The position numbers were made by a program, and so were the translations under genes. Below are positions 15,764 through 24,717 of a stretch of 64,000 nt of DNA, in pieces (positions within the stretch are counted from its first letter, which is position 1; every line of letters begins with the position of its first letter). The stretch comes from Pseudomonadota bacterium (GTDB lineage: Bacteria > Pseudomonadota > Alphaproteobacteria > Rhizobiales > Rhizobiaceae): contig JAEXYH010000036.1 in assembly GCA_023451735.1 (NCBI GenBank), forward strand, positions 1 through 64,000. Reading direction: 5' to 3'. A model generated the notes under the pieces. The model saw only the letters and a list, made by a program, of their open reading frames with translations, did no database searches and had not been told where the DNA came from.

Positions 15764-16684
15764 ATGTCCGCAATCAAGACTGCAATTTCCACTGCGCTGA
15801 TCGCATTTATGGCATCAACGGCAGCTTATGCCTCGGATGCTTTGGTCGATGCCGAATGGGTTCAAAAGAACCTCGACAATCCAAAGGTTCGGATCTTCGA
15901 AGTCAGCGTCGACACGGGAGCCTATGAGCGAGGCCATATTCCCGGCGCAGCCAATCTCAACTGGCACACGGATCTTGTCGATCGCGAACGACGCGATATT
16001 GCCGGCCGGGAAGCCTTCGAGAAGCATCTGCAGGCTGCCGGCGTCGGTGAGGACACGACAATCGTTCTCTATGGAGACAACAATAACTGGTTCGCGGCCT
16101 GGGGGGCCTGGGTCTTTGAAACCTACGGTCTGGGAGATCGCGTCAAGCTGCTGGATGGCGGTCGCAAGCTTTGGGAGGCGAAGGGGCTTCCGCTCGACAG
16201 CAAGGCCACGGAGCATGCAGCAACCAACCTCAAAGTCAAGGATCCGGATCCTTCCGTACGCGCCCGGTTCACCGATGTGGTCGCGGTTGCGGAAGGCAAA
16301 CACGATATCAAGCTGATCGACATCCGTTCTGCCGATGAATATTCCGGCAAGATTTTCGCGCCGGAAGGCGTGAAGGAGCTGTCGGTTCGGGCCGGTCACA
16401 TCCCCGGTGCCGTCAATGTTCCTTGGGGCTCGATCGTCAATGCCGACGGGACATTCAAGCCGGCAGACGAAATCAGGGCTCTCTACGCAGCGAAAGGCGT
16501 GGACGGTTCAAAGCCGATCATCACCTATTGCCGCATCGGTGAACGCTCCAGCCACACGTGGTTCGCGCTGAAGAAAATCCTCGGCTACGACGTTCGCAAC
16601 TACGATGGCTCCTGGACCGAATATGGAAATGCGGTCGGAGTACCGGTCAGCAATCCTTCCGGAACGATCTTGACCGGCAAATAA
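15764..16684 (+). CDS. Periplasmic sulfurtransferase with two rhodanese domains
   Basis: A 306-residue protein with a Sec signal peptide (residues 1-24) and tandem rhodanese domains. The first (about 30-145) has the conserved GHIPGAANLNW segment but an aspartate in place of the active cysteine (LYGDNNNW). The second (about 165-295) carries the catalytic loop TYCRIGERSSH with Cys256. The CRIGERS loop is typical of thiosulfate:cyanide sulfurtransferases rather than the CG-loop of mercaptopyruvate enzymes. It would move a sulfane sulfur from thiosulfate or a similar donor in the periplasm. The start is preceded by AAAGGGGTGAGG. It is followed by a YeeE/YedE channel gene, so donor cleavage and sulfur uptake are probably linked. 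Confidence 0.88.
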   Translation: MSAIKTAISTALIAFMASTAAYASDALVDAEWVQKNLDNPKVRIFEVSVDTGAYERGHIPGAANLNWHTDLVDRERRDIAGREAFEKHLQAAGVGEDTTIVLYGDNNNWFAAWGAWVFETYGLGDRVKLLDGGRKLWEAKGLPLDSKATEHAATNLKVKDPDPSVRARFTDVVAVAEGKHDIKLIDIRSADEYSGKIFAPEGVKELSVRAGHIPGAVNVPWGSIVNADGTFKPADEIRALYAAKGVDGSKPIITYCRIGERSSHTWFALKKILGYDVRNYDGSWTEYGNAVGVPVSNPSGTILTGK

Positions 16685-16708
16685 TCCAGCCACTGCATCC
16701 AATTGGTC

Positions 16709-16742
16709 CTGCCGGACAGCTCTCGTGAGAGCTGTCCGGCAG
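16709..16742 (+). terminator. Strong 16-base-pair hairpin between rhodanese and yeeE-like genes
   Basis: CTGCCGGACAGCTCTC and GAGAGCTGTCCGGCAG form a perfect 16-base stem around GT. It lies in the 84-base gap between two genes on the same strand, without a following T run. An attenuator or mRNA-stabilising element that lowers expression of the downstream channel is more likely than a complete terminator. Confidence 0.6.
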
Positions 16743-16768
16743 AAGTTCGGTTCAACAGGCTTTGACGC

Positions 16769-17980
16769 ATGACTTTTCGAATGGCCATCGTGCCGGCTGC
16801 AATCATCCTCGCAGGCCTTCTCACGGCGAGTTACATCCTGGCCATCGATGCGGAAGGCCGGGCTCTTGCATTCTCACTGCTGGCAGGATCCGCCTTCGGG
16901 ATCGTCCTGCAACGTGGCCGGTTCTGCTTCATGTGCAATTTTCGCGACCTGTTCGAAAGACGCAGCAGCGATGGTGCGATTGCCATACTCGTGGCACTCG
17001 GTGCCGGTGCGTTGCTCCATCAGATCATCATCACGGCATGGATGCCGTTGCCGCTCGAAGGCCGCCTTCCCCCCAGCGCGCATATCGGTCCTGCAGGCTA
17101 CATACTGGCGCTTGCCGCCTTCGTCTTCGGGCTGGGAATGGCCCTCTCCGGATCGTGTCTCTCCGCGCATTTTTATCGTCTCGGCGAAGGCGCTTTCGGC
17201 TCGCTCATTGCGATCGGCGGCGCGGCGATAGGCTTCCTTCTCGGCTTCCTGACATGGCCCCGGCTATACACTTTCGCGGTTTTCGACGACCCTCCGGTTT
17301 GGTTGCCGCATCATCTCGGTTATACGGGTTCGCTGATTGTGACGGTCGCGGCTCTGCTGTTCCTGACGATAGTAGTTCTGAAGATAGCGCCCCTTACCTC
17401 TCAGACGCCAAGCGAAGACCATAAAAAGCGATCGTCGTTCAAGGCTGTGTTGGTTTCACGATGGCCGCCAGTCGTAAGCGGGATCTTTGTCGCAATAATC
17501 AGCGCATTCACCTACTTTCGCGTCGCTCCGCTCGGCGTGACAGCCGAACTCGGCAGTATCGTCAGGACAGCAGGAATACGCTTTTCCGTTTTGCCAGAAG
17601 GCTTGCCCGGGCTCGACACGCTCCGTGGCTGCATCAGCGCCGTCAAGCAAGGCATCCTGTCGCCCAATGGAGTTTTCGTTGGAGGACTTGTGCTGGCCAG
17701 TTTCTCCTCCGCATTGATCGCCGATCAGTTCAAGCCTTCCTGGCCGAACCTAAATGGGCTCATCGCCCATCTGCTTGGCGGTATCATGATGGGCTGGGCA
17801 AGCATGATTGCGCTTGGCTGCACCGTTGGCGTTTTGCTGTCGGGCATTCATGCGGGCGCCGTTTCCGGCTGGATTTTTCTGGTTTTCTGCATAGTCGGGA
17901 CATGGGCCGGATTGGCAGTGCTGAAAGCATTCGCCAATCGGAAAGGGTCGGCAGCGCCACCGAGAGATCAGGTCCTCTGA
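16769..17980 (+). CDS. YeeE/YedE family sulfur (thiosulfate) transporter, TsuA-like
   Basis: A 403-residue protein with about 11 membrane helices made of two homologous halves. It keeps the cysteine-bearing loops of the YeeE/YedE (TsuA) fold: RGRFCFMCNFRD, LSGSCLSAHFYR, RGCISAVKQG and ALGCTVGVLLSGIHAGAVSG. In TsuA these cysteines line a relay that conducts thiosulfate into the cell. The gene follows a periplasmic rhodanese, an arrangement seen for sulfur-assimilating bacteria, and lies between a taurine system and an amino-acid system. The start ATG 16769 fits the first membrane helix. Thiosulfate uptake is likely but other sulfur anions or selenium compounds are possible. Confidence 0.88.
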   Translation: MTFRMAIVPAAIILAGLLTASYILAIDAEGRALAFSLLAGSAFGIVLQRGRFCFMCNFRDLFERRSSDGAIAILVALGAGALLHQIIITAWMPLPLEGRLPPSAHIGPAGYILALAAFVFGLGMALSGSCLSAHFYRLGEGAFGSLIAIGGAAIGFLLGFLTWPRLYTFAVFDDPPVWLPHHLGYTGSLIVTVAALLFLTIVVLKIAPLTSQTPSEDHKKRSSFKAVLVSRWPPVVSGIFVAIISAFTYFRVAPLGVTAELGSIVRTAGIRFSVLPEGLPGLDTLRGCISAVKQGILSPNGVFVGGLVLASFSSALIADQFKPSWPNLNGLIAHLLGGIMMGWASMIALGCTVGVLLSGIHAGAVSGWIFLVFCIVGTWAGLAVLKAFANRKGSAAPPRDQVL

Positions 17981-18274
17981 AGTGTCGATCCGCTAGTCCT
18001 AAATGTATTTTCACTTATGCTCACCACACAGCTATCTCACTACTGCGACATAGATAGATGGCAGCCACTCAATTTGTGGTCGCTAACGTACACCCGGGCT
18101 TAGCAAGTTCATCCAGAGTGCCGCGATATTGAGCAAATGCCTTTTCTAAAGCTCGCTTATTTCGGCAAAGCCCTATCTCGCGAAAATAGTCCATTAAATT
18201 AATGTAATATCAGGTTCGGCACATCGGGGGACAAACCGCTGGCAAGAACCTGATTGTCATCAGGAGTTTTTCAC

Positions 18275-19306
18275 ATGAAATCCCAAGGACTTATTCGCGC
18301 CGCTCTGAGGCCCGCGATTGCTGCCATGCTGGTTTCTGCGCTGTGCTTTTCGGCACCCGCCAATGCCGGCCCGACTCTCGACAAGATCAATCAGCGCGGT
18401 ACGATCAAGGTCGGCGTCGGAACGACACCCGGCTTTTTCGCGCCTGACAGCGCCGGAAAATGGCAGGGCTTCTTCATCGACTACGGCCGCGCGCTGTCGA
18501 TCGCGGTATTCGGCAGTCCCGACAAGGTTGAATTTACAAACTCCTCTCCACAACAGCGTCTTCCCGCGCTGCAGAGCGGTGAATTCGATATCCTGCTGTC
18601 TGGTGTAACGGTGACCGTCACACGCGCCTTCAAGCTCGGCTTTCATTTCGGTCCGACGATATTCTATGATGGCCAGGGCATTCTTGTTCGCAAGGATCTC
18701 GGCGTCACAAAGGCCGCAGACCTCGAGGGCGCAACGATCGGAGCACAGAGCGGCACGACCGGTGAGCTCAACGTGGCTGATTTCTTCCGCAAGACCGGCA
18801 AGAAATTCACGCCTGTTACCATCGAAGATACCGGACAGTTTATCGCTGCACTGGAATCCGGACGTGTCGATGCCATCACTCAGGACTCTTCCGATCTTGT
18901 CGGCAAGCGCACGCAGCTCAAGAAGCCGGACGATTACATCATTTTGCCGGAGCGGCTTTCGAAAGAACCGTTGGCGCCGGCCATCGCAGGCGGCGACGAT
19001 CGCTGGCTGGAGATTGTCAACTGGACAGTCAACGCGACGATCCAGGCTGAGGAATGGGGCATCACGTCGAAGAATGTCGATGAGTTCCTCAAGTCGGAAG
19101 ATCCGGCCATCCAGCGTTTCCTCGGTGTCGATCCGGCACTGGGCGAAGCAATCGGCCTTGATCCGAAATGGGCCTATAACATCATCAAGACGGTCGGCAA
19201 TTATGGCGAGATTTTTGATCGTCATCTGAAGCCGCTTGGCTGGGATCGCGGCTACAACCGCCTGTGGACGGATGGCGGCCTGCTCTACTCTCCGCCGTTC
19301 CGCTGA
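18275..19306 (+). CDS. AapJ-like amino-acid ABC transporter substrate-binding protein
   Basis: A 343-residue periplasmic protein with a signal peptide (1-30, ending ANAGP). It follows the general L-amino-acid binding protein AapJ throughout: TLDKINQRGTIKVGVG, ALQSGEFDILLSGVT, FYDGQGILVRKDLG, QSGTTGELNVADFFRKTG, NYGEIFDRH and the C-terminal LWTDGGLLYSPPFR. Start ATG 18275 is chosen because CAGGAG lies nine bases upstream and the signal peptide begins there. The two permease genes follow at once. In AapJ most of these blocks contain an extra cysteine-type pocket that is changed here (SGVTVTVTRAFK replaces SRNTTWT), so the substrate is probably a different amino acid or a sulfur-containing one. 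Confidence 0.85.
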   Translation: MKSQGLIRAALRPAIAAMLVSALCFSAPANAGPTLDKINQRGTIKVGVGTTPGFFAPDSAGKWQGFFIDYGRALSIAVFGSPDKVEFTNSSPQQRLPALQSGEFDILLSGVTVTVTRAFKLGFHFGPTIFYDGQGILVRKDLGVTKAADLEGATIGAQSGTTGELNVADFFRKTGKKFTPVTIEDTGQFIAALESGRVDAITQDSSDLVGKRTQLKKPDDYIILPERLSKEPLAPAIAGGDDRWLEIVNWTVNATIQAEEWGITSKNVDEFLKSEDPAIQRFLGVDPALGEAIGLDPKWAYNIIKTVGNYGEIFDRHLKPLGWDRGYNRLWTDGGLLYSPPFR

Positions 19307-19323
19307 AAAGGCAATCATCGCTT

Positions 19324-20508
19324 ATGTCGACCATTGCAGCGCCGGGCCCCCGTAGGCCCGGTTTTCATCGTAGATTGCTGATGTGGTGGGGTGGCCGGGC
19401 GCTGCTTCAGATAGCTATACTGGGGTCGTTTGCGGCACTGATCGCGTACCTGACGATAAACGTCGGCGACACGATGCAGCGGATCGGCATCTCCCCGGGA
19501 TTCGATTTTCTTCGGCGCTCGACGAATTTCGAGATCGGTGAGAGCACGATCCCGTTCAGCGCCAGCGATCCCTACATCCGGGCCATTGCTGTCGGCCTTC
19601 TCAACACAATCAAGGTTTCACTGCTCGGCTGCATACTGGCAACCGCCTTCGGTGTCGTAATCGGCGTCGCGGGGCTTTCCGGCAATCTCCTGCTTGCGGT
19701 GATCGTGCGATGGTACATCGAGATTATCCGCAACACGCCGTTGTTGCTGCAATTGTTCTTCTGGATCTCGCTGGCAAAGGCATTTCCCGCTCCACGCCAG
19801 GCGACGGCCGTGCTGGGCTCCGTCTATCTGACGAACCGCGGGGTCTATATTCCATCGATGACGGCCGACGGGCTGGCCATCGGATTGCCAGCTGCCTTCG
19901 CGGCGCTTGCGGCGGTTTACGCTATCCTGCTCCTCGTTATGGTTCGAGCGGGCAGGCTCAATGGCCGGAATGCGGGCCTGACCGGCTTGTCGGTGCTCTT
20001 TATCTTCGCAACACTCCTACACCTTGGTGGCGCCGATATCACTTTCGATATCCCATCACTTTCAAGTTTCAACATTCGTGGCGGCTATAACCTCACGCCG
20101 GAATTCGCCGCCCTGCTTACCGGCCTCGTGGTGAAATTCTCCGCCGTCATCGCCGAAATCGTTCGTGCTGGCATCCAATCCGTCAATCGAGGTCAATGGG
20201 AAGCGGCAAGATCGCTTGGATTGCACAACGGCCAGATCATGCGCCTTGTCGTCCTGCCGCAGGCGCTGCGTGTCATCACTCCATTGACGACCTCAAGCTA
20301 TCTCGACCTGACAAAGGATTCGAGCCTCGCGGTGGCGATCGGCTACCCCGACCTCGTCAGCATCGTCAATACCACTGCCAACACGACAGGTCAGTCGCTT
20401 GAGGCGCTGCTGATCCTGATCGGGACCTACCTCGCCATCAATCTTACGGTGTCGGCATTGATGAACGAATATAACAGACGCGTTGCGTTGAAGGGTATGG
20501 CGCGATGA
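19324..20508 (+). CDS. AapQ-like amino-acid ABC transporter permease
   Basis: A 394-residue inner-membrane protein, the length of AapQ, with an N-terminal helix, an extended periplasmic insertion (GDTMQRIGISPGFDFLRRST) and a C-terminal HisMQ-type permease domain containing the loop GQWEAARSLGLHNGQIMRLVVLPQALRVITP. It would form a heterodimer with the AapM-like protein encoded next. The stop overlaps the next start (ATGA at 20505-20508). The start ATG 19324 gives the same N-terminus as AapQ proteins; the longer frame to 19264 would overlap the upstream coding region. Confidence 0.87.
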   Translation: MSTIAAPGPRRPGFHRRLLMWWGGRALLQIAILGSFAALIAYLTINVGDTMQRIGISPGFDFLRRSTNFEIGESTIPFSASDPYIRAIAVGLLNTIKVSLLGCILATAFGVVIGVAGLSGNLLLAVIVRWYIEIIRNTPLLLQLFFWISLAKAFPAPRQATAVLGSVYLTNRGVYIPSMTADGLAIGLPAAFAALAAVYAILLLVMVRAGRLNGRNAGLTGLSVLFIFATLLHLGGADITFDIPSLSSFNIRGGYNLTPEFAALLTGLVVKFSAVIAEIVRAGIQSVNRGQWEAARSLGLHNGQIMRLVVLPQALRVITPLTTSSYLDLTKDSSLAVAIGYPDLVSIVNTTANTTGQSLEALLILIGTYLAINLTVSALMNEYNRRVALKGMAR

Positions 20509-21581
20509 CCGGGGCATTACAAACCGGGGCTCGACGCCGAAAGCGAAGCCGCCTTTCAACCTTGCGCACGGGGTTGTTCGGATCAGTCACCAATACAGTC
20601 GTAACTCTTGCGACACTCGCTCTCTTGGCATGGCTTCTTCCGCCATTTTTCGGTTGGGCCTTGCTTGACGCAACATGGAGCGGCGATCAAACGGCCTGTG
20701 CTGCACGCGATGGTGCTTGCTGGGCATTTGTTGTGGCGAAGCTCCGCTTCATGTTTCTTGCCTTCTACCCTCAGGAGCTTCAATGGCGGCCGATTGCCGT
20801 CATACTAATCCTCGTCGGCCTGCTATCTTCCAGCGCCCTGCCCCGCCTTTGGCGCAAGGAGTTGCTGATTGCCTGGCCACTGGCGGTAGTCGGATGCTGG
20901 CTTCTGCTCACAGGCGGGTTCGGCCTTTCCCCGGTCTCTTCGAACCAATGGGGAGGCTTGCCTGTCACTCTGTTCGTATGGGCAGTCTGCTTTGCCGCAG
21001 CAACTCCGATCGCTATCCTTCTGGCACTCGCCCGGCGCTCCAGGCTCGGCGGCTTGAGAACCTTCTCGATCGTCTATATCGAACTCATGCGTGGGACGCC
21101 GATGGTGGCAATCCTTTACGTTGCCATGCTGATCCTGCCGATGGCACTGCCCGATGCGCATTTCGACAAAATGATCCGGGCCATGATCATGATCACCCTG
21201 TTCTGGGCAGCCTATATCGCGGAAGTCGTCCGCGCCGGACTCCAGGCTATTCCGGACGGACAGGAAGAAGCCGCAACCGCTCTGGGCATAGGTTACTGGC
21301 GCACGATGCAACTGGTCATTCTGCCACAAGCGCTGAGGCTGGTGATACCCGGAATGGTCAATCTGGCGATCGGCTTTCTGCTGGCTACCTCGCTTCTGGC
21401 CGTGATTGGAATTTTCGATCTCCTGAACGCGGCTCGTGCTGCGGCGACCGACCCCAACTGGTTGGGCTTCTACAATGAAGCCTATCTCGTGGTGGCGGCC
21501 GTCTATTTCGTGATGTGTTTCGGCGCTTCGCGTTACAGCCTCTGGCTGGAGCGCCGATTGCGGGCGGACACTCGCCTATGA
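20505..21581 (+). CDS. AapM-like amino-acid ABC transporter permease
   Basis: A 358-residue permease with several N-terminal helices, a loop typical of AapM (WRKELLIAWPLAVVGCW) and the C-terminal HisMQ domain with the EAA loop GQEEAATALGIGYWRTMQLVILPQALRLVIPG. It is the partner of the AapQ-like protein. An aapP-type ATPase gene normally follows, but the next 250 bases contain none and the next gene is on the other strand. The transporter must borrow an ATPase from elsewhere in the genome or is non-functional. Confidence 0.87.
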   Translation: MTGALQTGARRRKRSRLSTLRTGLFGSVTNTVVTLATLALLAWLLPPFFGWALLDATWSGDQTACAARDGACWAFVVAKLRFMFLAFYPQELQWRPIAVILILVGLLSSSALPRLWRKELLIAWPLAVVGCWLLLTGGFGLSPVSSNQWGGLPVTLFVWAVCFAAATPIAILLALARRSRLGGLRTFSIVYIELMRGTPMVAILYVAMLILPMALPDAHFDKMIRAMIMITLFWAAYIAEVVRAGLQAIPDGQEEAATALGIGYWRTMQLVILPQALRLVIPGMVNLAIGFLLATSLLAVIGIFDLLNAARAAATDPNWLGFYNEAYLVVAAVYFVMCFGASRYSLWLERRLRADTRL

Positions 21582-21835
21582 GCCGCCACCATGCGGTTCA
21601 TTGAACTCCGAGGCAGGCGCGACAGCAACCAGCTATTGGTTCGACGAGTTTTGTCGCGATATTCGACCACATCCTGTATGATCAGATCTTCGACAGGGCC
21701 TGTAAAGTAGGTGACTTCGCTCTAAACCCAGCGATCCTTACGCCCAGTCTAAAGTTAAGACGAAAGAAGAGGGCTGGATACCGCTTCCTGCTTGCAGTGA
21801 TCGCCAATCACGGCTCCTGCATGGACATCCGACCG

Positions 21836-22222
21836 TTAGACATCGATTTTATAGCCGAGTTCGATCTCACTTGCCGGCACCCCTCCCAAGCCCCAGTTGG
21901 AAGCGGGAACTTCGACAAGGACGATTTTCACATCGGTTGCAGGAATGCCAAATGGAAAAAGCCGATCGGTTAGCGCCGTGTACAGATTTCGCTTCGCATC
22001 AATTGTACGTCCGGAAAAGAGCGTCACCTCAATGACCGTATAGAAAGGCCCCTTCCCCTGCGGGGTTATGATGGCATCTTCATCATACTCCAGCAATCGC
22101 ACACACCGATCGCGCTCAGGAAGCTTAAGTGCTGAAACCAATGCATCCTGCACGGCTTCGATTATCTCGATTTTGCGATTCTTGATCCATCCGCGCCGCG
22201 TTTCGATACGTGTGGCAGGCAT
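21836..22222 (-). CDS. Tautomerase family protein
   Basis: A 128-residue protein whose initiator methionine is directly followed by proline (MPATRIETRRGW), giving the N-terminal Pro1 general base of the tautomerase superfamily. The domain continues with KIEIIEAVQDALVSALKLPE, DRCVRLLEYDED, and TVIEVTLFSGRTIDAKRNLY, a pattern of the longer Tautomerase_2 group. Reactions in this family include keto-enol isomerisation and dehalogenation; the substrate here is unknown. The start at 22222 is chosen because only this gives the needed N-terminal proline. It stands alone on the minus strand. Confidence 0.85.
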   Translation of the reverse strand: MPATRIETRRGWIKNRKIEIIEAVQDALVSALKLPERDRCVRLLEYDEDAIITPQGKGPFYTVIEVTLFSGRTIDAKRNLYTALTDRLFPFGIPATDVKIVLVEVPASNWGLGGVPASEIELGYKIDV

Positions 22223-22655
22223 ACCGTTACATCCTATGAACGAGCGCGTGTGTCGTTCTCTTGGCAAGCAGGCGCTTGCGCAGTGTTCTTATCGATCCGC
22301 TATAGCAGCGATAAGCGGCGGCGGGATGCTGATACTTCAATCCTCGGCTCTCGCCAAACATCTTCATGTATTTTTGCAAGCCGATAATCGGTGTTGCAGG
22401 CAACGTGTTTCTTCAGTCTTAGCTCAACCAAGTCCATCCAATCCACTCAGGTTTCCGGGGTCGCCGCACGGAGAAAATTGAAGCCGTCGAAATCGCTATC
22501 ATCGAGCCATTACTGAGATAAATCGGACATCTATTCCGACGAAAACCAGCCGGGCGGCTTCAATGACGACACAATCCGATATTGAAAAGCGAGCTAGACT
22601 TGTGACCTGCGATAACGTCTACAAAAAGCGGCGCTGTTCTGGAGCCACACACATT
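22223..22655. other. Stretch without a recognisable gene
   Basis: About 430 bases between the tautomerase and a small membrane protein gene. Frames present are short and lack ribosome binding sites or recognisable domains. Confidence 0.5.
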
Positions 22656-22802
22656 TCATAGAAAGACCAGAGTTCCGACGATGAAACCGAATGCGCCGGT
22701 TATCGCACAATGCGCCAACCATGTCTCAAGATAGACCAGCGTTATTCGCGGCCTGTAAATAGTCCGCCGCCTCTCCGGTCGCCGCTCGAAAGCCAAAGCC
22801 AT
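22656..22802 (-). CDS. Small single-span membrane protein (48 aa)
   Basis: A strong GAGAGGAGG ribosome binding site lies five to seven bases before the ATG at 22802. The 48-residue product has a basic N-terminus (ERRPERRRTIYRPR) and a C-terminal hydrophobic helix (WLAHCAITGAFGFIVGTLVF). The longer frame to 23003 is not supported by a start signal. It follows another small frame by 13 bases, so the two may form a mini-operon. Family unknown. Confidence 0.5.
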   Translation of the reverse strand: MALAFERRPERRRTIYRPRITLVYLETWLAHCAITGAFGFIVGTLVFL

Positions 22803-22815
22803 AGCAGCCTCCTCT

Positions 22816-23013
22816 CTAGTACCCGAGATGAACGCTCCAAAAGAGAGCCAGATTACCGTCCCGTTTAGAGACATCCTGATCGTCGTGATCGTCTTTGACC
22901 CTTGGCGTAAACGCTTCGGACGCTGACCGTGCTTCTGATCGCGCATCCGCAATAATCTTGCGCACTGATCCGAATAGGTTAAAGCCGAAAAGAGAAGTGC
23001 CACCGCCAGCCAT
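22816..23013 (-). CDS. Small hypothetical protein (65 aa)
   Basis: From ATG 23013, preceded by GGGGAC, a 65-residue frame reads MAGGGTSLFGFNLFGSVRKI and then a charged stretch AFTPRVKDDHDDQDVSKRD and a hydrophobic end ALFWSVHLGY. It is immediately upstream of the 48-residue membrane protein gene. No family is recognised, and the coding evidence is only the start signal and the pairing. Confidence 0.38.
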   Translation of the reverse strand: MAGGGTSLFGFNLFGSVRKIIADARSEARSASEAFTPRVKDDHDDQDVSKRDGNLALFWSVHLGY

Positions 23014-23351
23014 TTTTAGTCCCCGCATAATGGAAAACACTGCACCTAGTTTCGCTCCAACCGAGGCAATTTCCAATATAGTCTACTAAAATGCTGCACT
23101 AATTTGCGCTGATTGTGGAGATGATCATGCTTCAATTCTCGCAACATTGAAAAAGTCTGTTTCTGCATGTCCGAAGCTCTTTCGGAAACTGGCGGCGATC
23201 ACCAAAGAGCGTGAAGCAGCTGCTCACAGCCGCAGCATCAACGTCCTTGCCATGGCAACACACTGAGCCGGACCACCGGAAAGCTCTTGGATATGCGCAA
23301 CTGGAATACCTTTCTACGAGGCAGCCCTTCTTTGCTATCATCTTCTTTGTC

Positions 23352-23367
23352 GACTATTTCAATAGTC
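23352..23367 (+). promoter_or_regulatory. Inverted repeat upstream of the 2OG dioxygenase gene
   Basis: GACTATTTCAATAGTC is a perfect six-base dyad around TTCA, 60 bases before the dioxygenase start. Its core CTAT-N4-ATAG matches the dyad before tauA. A regulatory role is inferred. Confidence 0.45.
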
Positions 23368-23426
23368 ATTAGGATAGCATCACTGGCGGAACTCGCCCGG
23401 CATCGCAACGTTCAGAGAGGCTGATC

Positions 23427-24476
23427 GTGACCATTCATATCGCGGCGGACAAATCCGAGACTTCCCTCCCTACCCTCGACATTTCTCGTTTTTACGGAAA
23501 GACGGAAGAGAGGGAGGCGCTCATCGCCGAGCTGCGCAAGGTGCTTTACGATCATGGCTTCTTCTATCTGAAAGGCCACGGGGTCAGTCCAACACTCATC
23601 GAGGATGTCGTCTCCACCGCGAAACACTTTTTTGCCCTGCCCCTAGATGAAAAACTCAAGATCGAGATGGTTAAGTCACCCCACTTTCGGGGCTACAACC
23701 GCGCGGGACAGGAACGGACCCGCGGCGAACAGGATTGGCGCGAACAGCTCGACATCAACACCGAAGGCACGCCGGTCGAGATCGGCCCTGACACACCCGC
23801 CTGGAAGCGTCTGCTTGGCCCGAATCAATGGCCCGCAGCATTGCCTGAGCTTAAACCGTTACTTCTCGAATATCAGGCGGAAGTCACCCGTGTCGGCATA
23901 GACGTCCTCAAAGCGATTGCAGTAGCTCTAAGCCAACCGGAAAACGTCTTCGCCGACATTTATGAGCCGCAGCCCTCTCAGCTCTTGAAAATCATCCGCT
24001 ACCCCGGTCGTGAAGTTGCCGAGAGCGATCAGGGCGTCGGTGCCCATAAGGATGGCGGTTTTGTCACCGTACTTCTGCAGGATACGACGCCTGGCCTTCG
24101 TATCCGAACCGACGAAGGTGCTTGGATCGATGCGCCGCCGGTTCCCGGCACATTCGTCATCAACACTGGCGAATTACTTGAGCTGGCGACCAACGGTTTC
24201 GTGAGGGCCGATGTACACGACGTCGTATCACCGCCGGCTGGCATAGAGCGCTTTTCCGTCGCCTTTTTTCTAGGCTCACGTTACGATGCAACTATCCCGG
24301 TGATCGAATTGCCCGTAGACCTTAAACAAGTGGAGCGCGGCATCACCGTCGATCCTCTCAATCCGATTTTTAGAGAAGTCGGCCAGAATCATCTCAAGAG
24401 CAGGCTGCGGTCCCACCCGGATGTCGCGCTAGCGCATCACGCAGATCTTCTGCCGCCGCAACAGGCTACAGCCTGA
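23427..24476 (+). CDS. Isopenicillin-N-synthase-family 2-oxoglutarate/Fe(II) oxygenase
   Basis: A 349-residue soluble protein with an N-terminal DIOX_N domain (LPTLDISRF..DHGFFYLKGHGV) and a C-terminal double-stranded beta helix. The iron triad is visible: GAHKDGG gives His207 and Asp209, and RADVHDV gives His264; the 2-oxoglutarate-binding RxS motif is ERFSV (Arg275, Ser277). Such enzymes hydroxylate or oxidatively cleave small molecules using O2 and 2-oxoglutarate. It is not TauD-like, which belongs to a different subfamily, so taurine cleavage should not be assumed. The start is GTG 23427 with GAGAGG upstream. A dyad in its promoter matches that of tauA, which hints at co-regulation with sulfur uptake. 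Confidence 0.88.
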   Translation: MTIHIAADKSETSLPTLDISRFYGKTEEREALIAELRKVLYDHGFFYLKGHGVSPTLIEDVVSTAKHFFALPLDEKLKIEMVKSPHFRGYNRAGQERTRGEQDWREQLDINTEGTPVEIGPDTPAWKRLLGPNQWPAALPELKPLLLEYQAEVTRVGIDVLKAIAVALSQPENVFADIYEPQPSQLLKIIRYPGREVAESDQGVGAHKDGGFVTVLLQDTTPGLRIRTDEGAWIDAPPVPGTFVINTGELLELATNGFVRADVHDVVSPPAGIERFSVAFFLGSRYDATIPVIELPVDLKQVERGITVDPLNPIFREVGQNHLKSRLRSHPDVALAHHADLLPPQQATA

Positions 24477-24717
24477 TCCGGACAGGTCCTCCCAGCCCGA
24501 TGGCTCGTAGTCGGGTAGAGCCGGCAGCGGGCCGTTTCCTTTTCAAGGATGAAAATCCGTGAGCCTCAAGCCTCCGAACCATGCGCACAGCATGAAGCCG
24601 ATCGAACATAGCCGGTCGCGGATGAAAGAAACCCTTGCTCCACCCCATCGAACACCTCGCGTCTCCAAGGCGATCGAGTGACGTAAATGGCCTGCAGCCT
24701 CTAGCCGGTCGCCATCT

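Noticed and set aside
16709..16742. A Rho-independent terminator between the rhodanese and yeeE-like genes
   Set aside because: The stem is strong but there is no T run, and the genes appear to belong together.
18260..19318. A 352-residue minus-strand frame opposite the AapJ-like gene
   Set aside because: The plus strand encodes a full binding protein with a signal peptide and downstream permeases.
23427..24476. Calling the dioxygenase TauD
   Set aside because: Its domain layout and HxD/RxS context are of the isopenicillin N synthase type, not the TauD subfamily, despite nearby tau genes.
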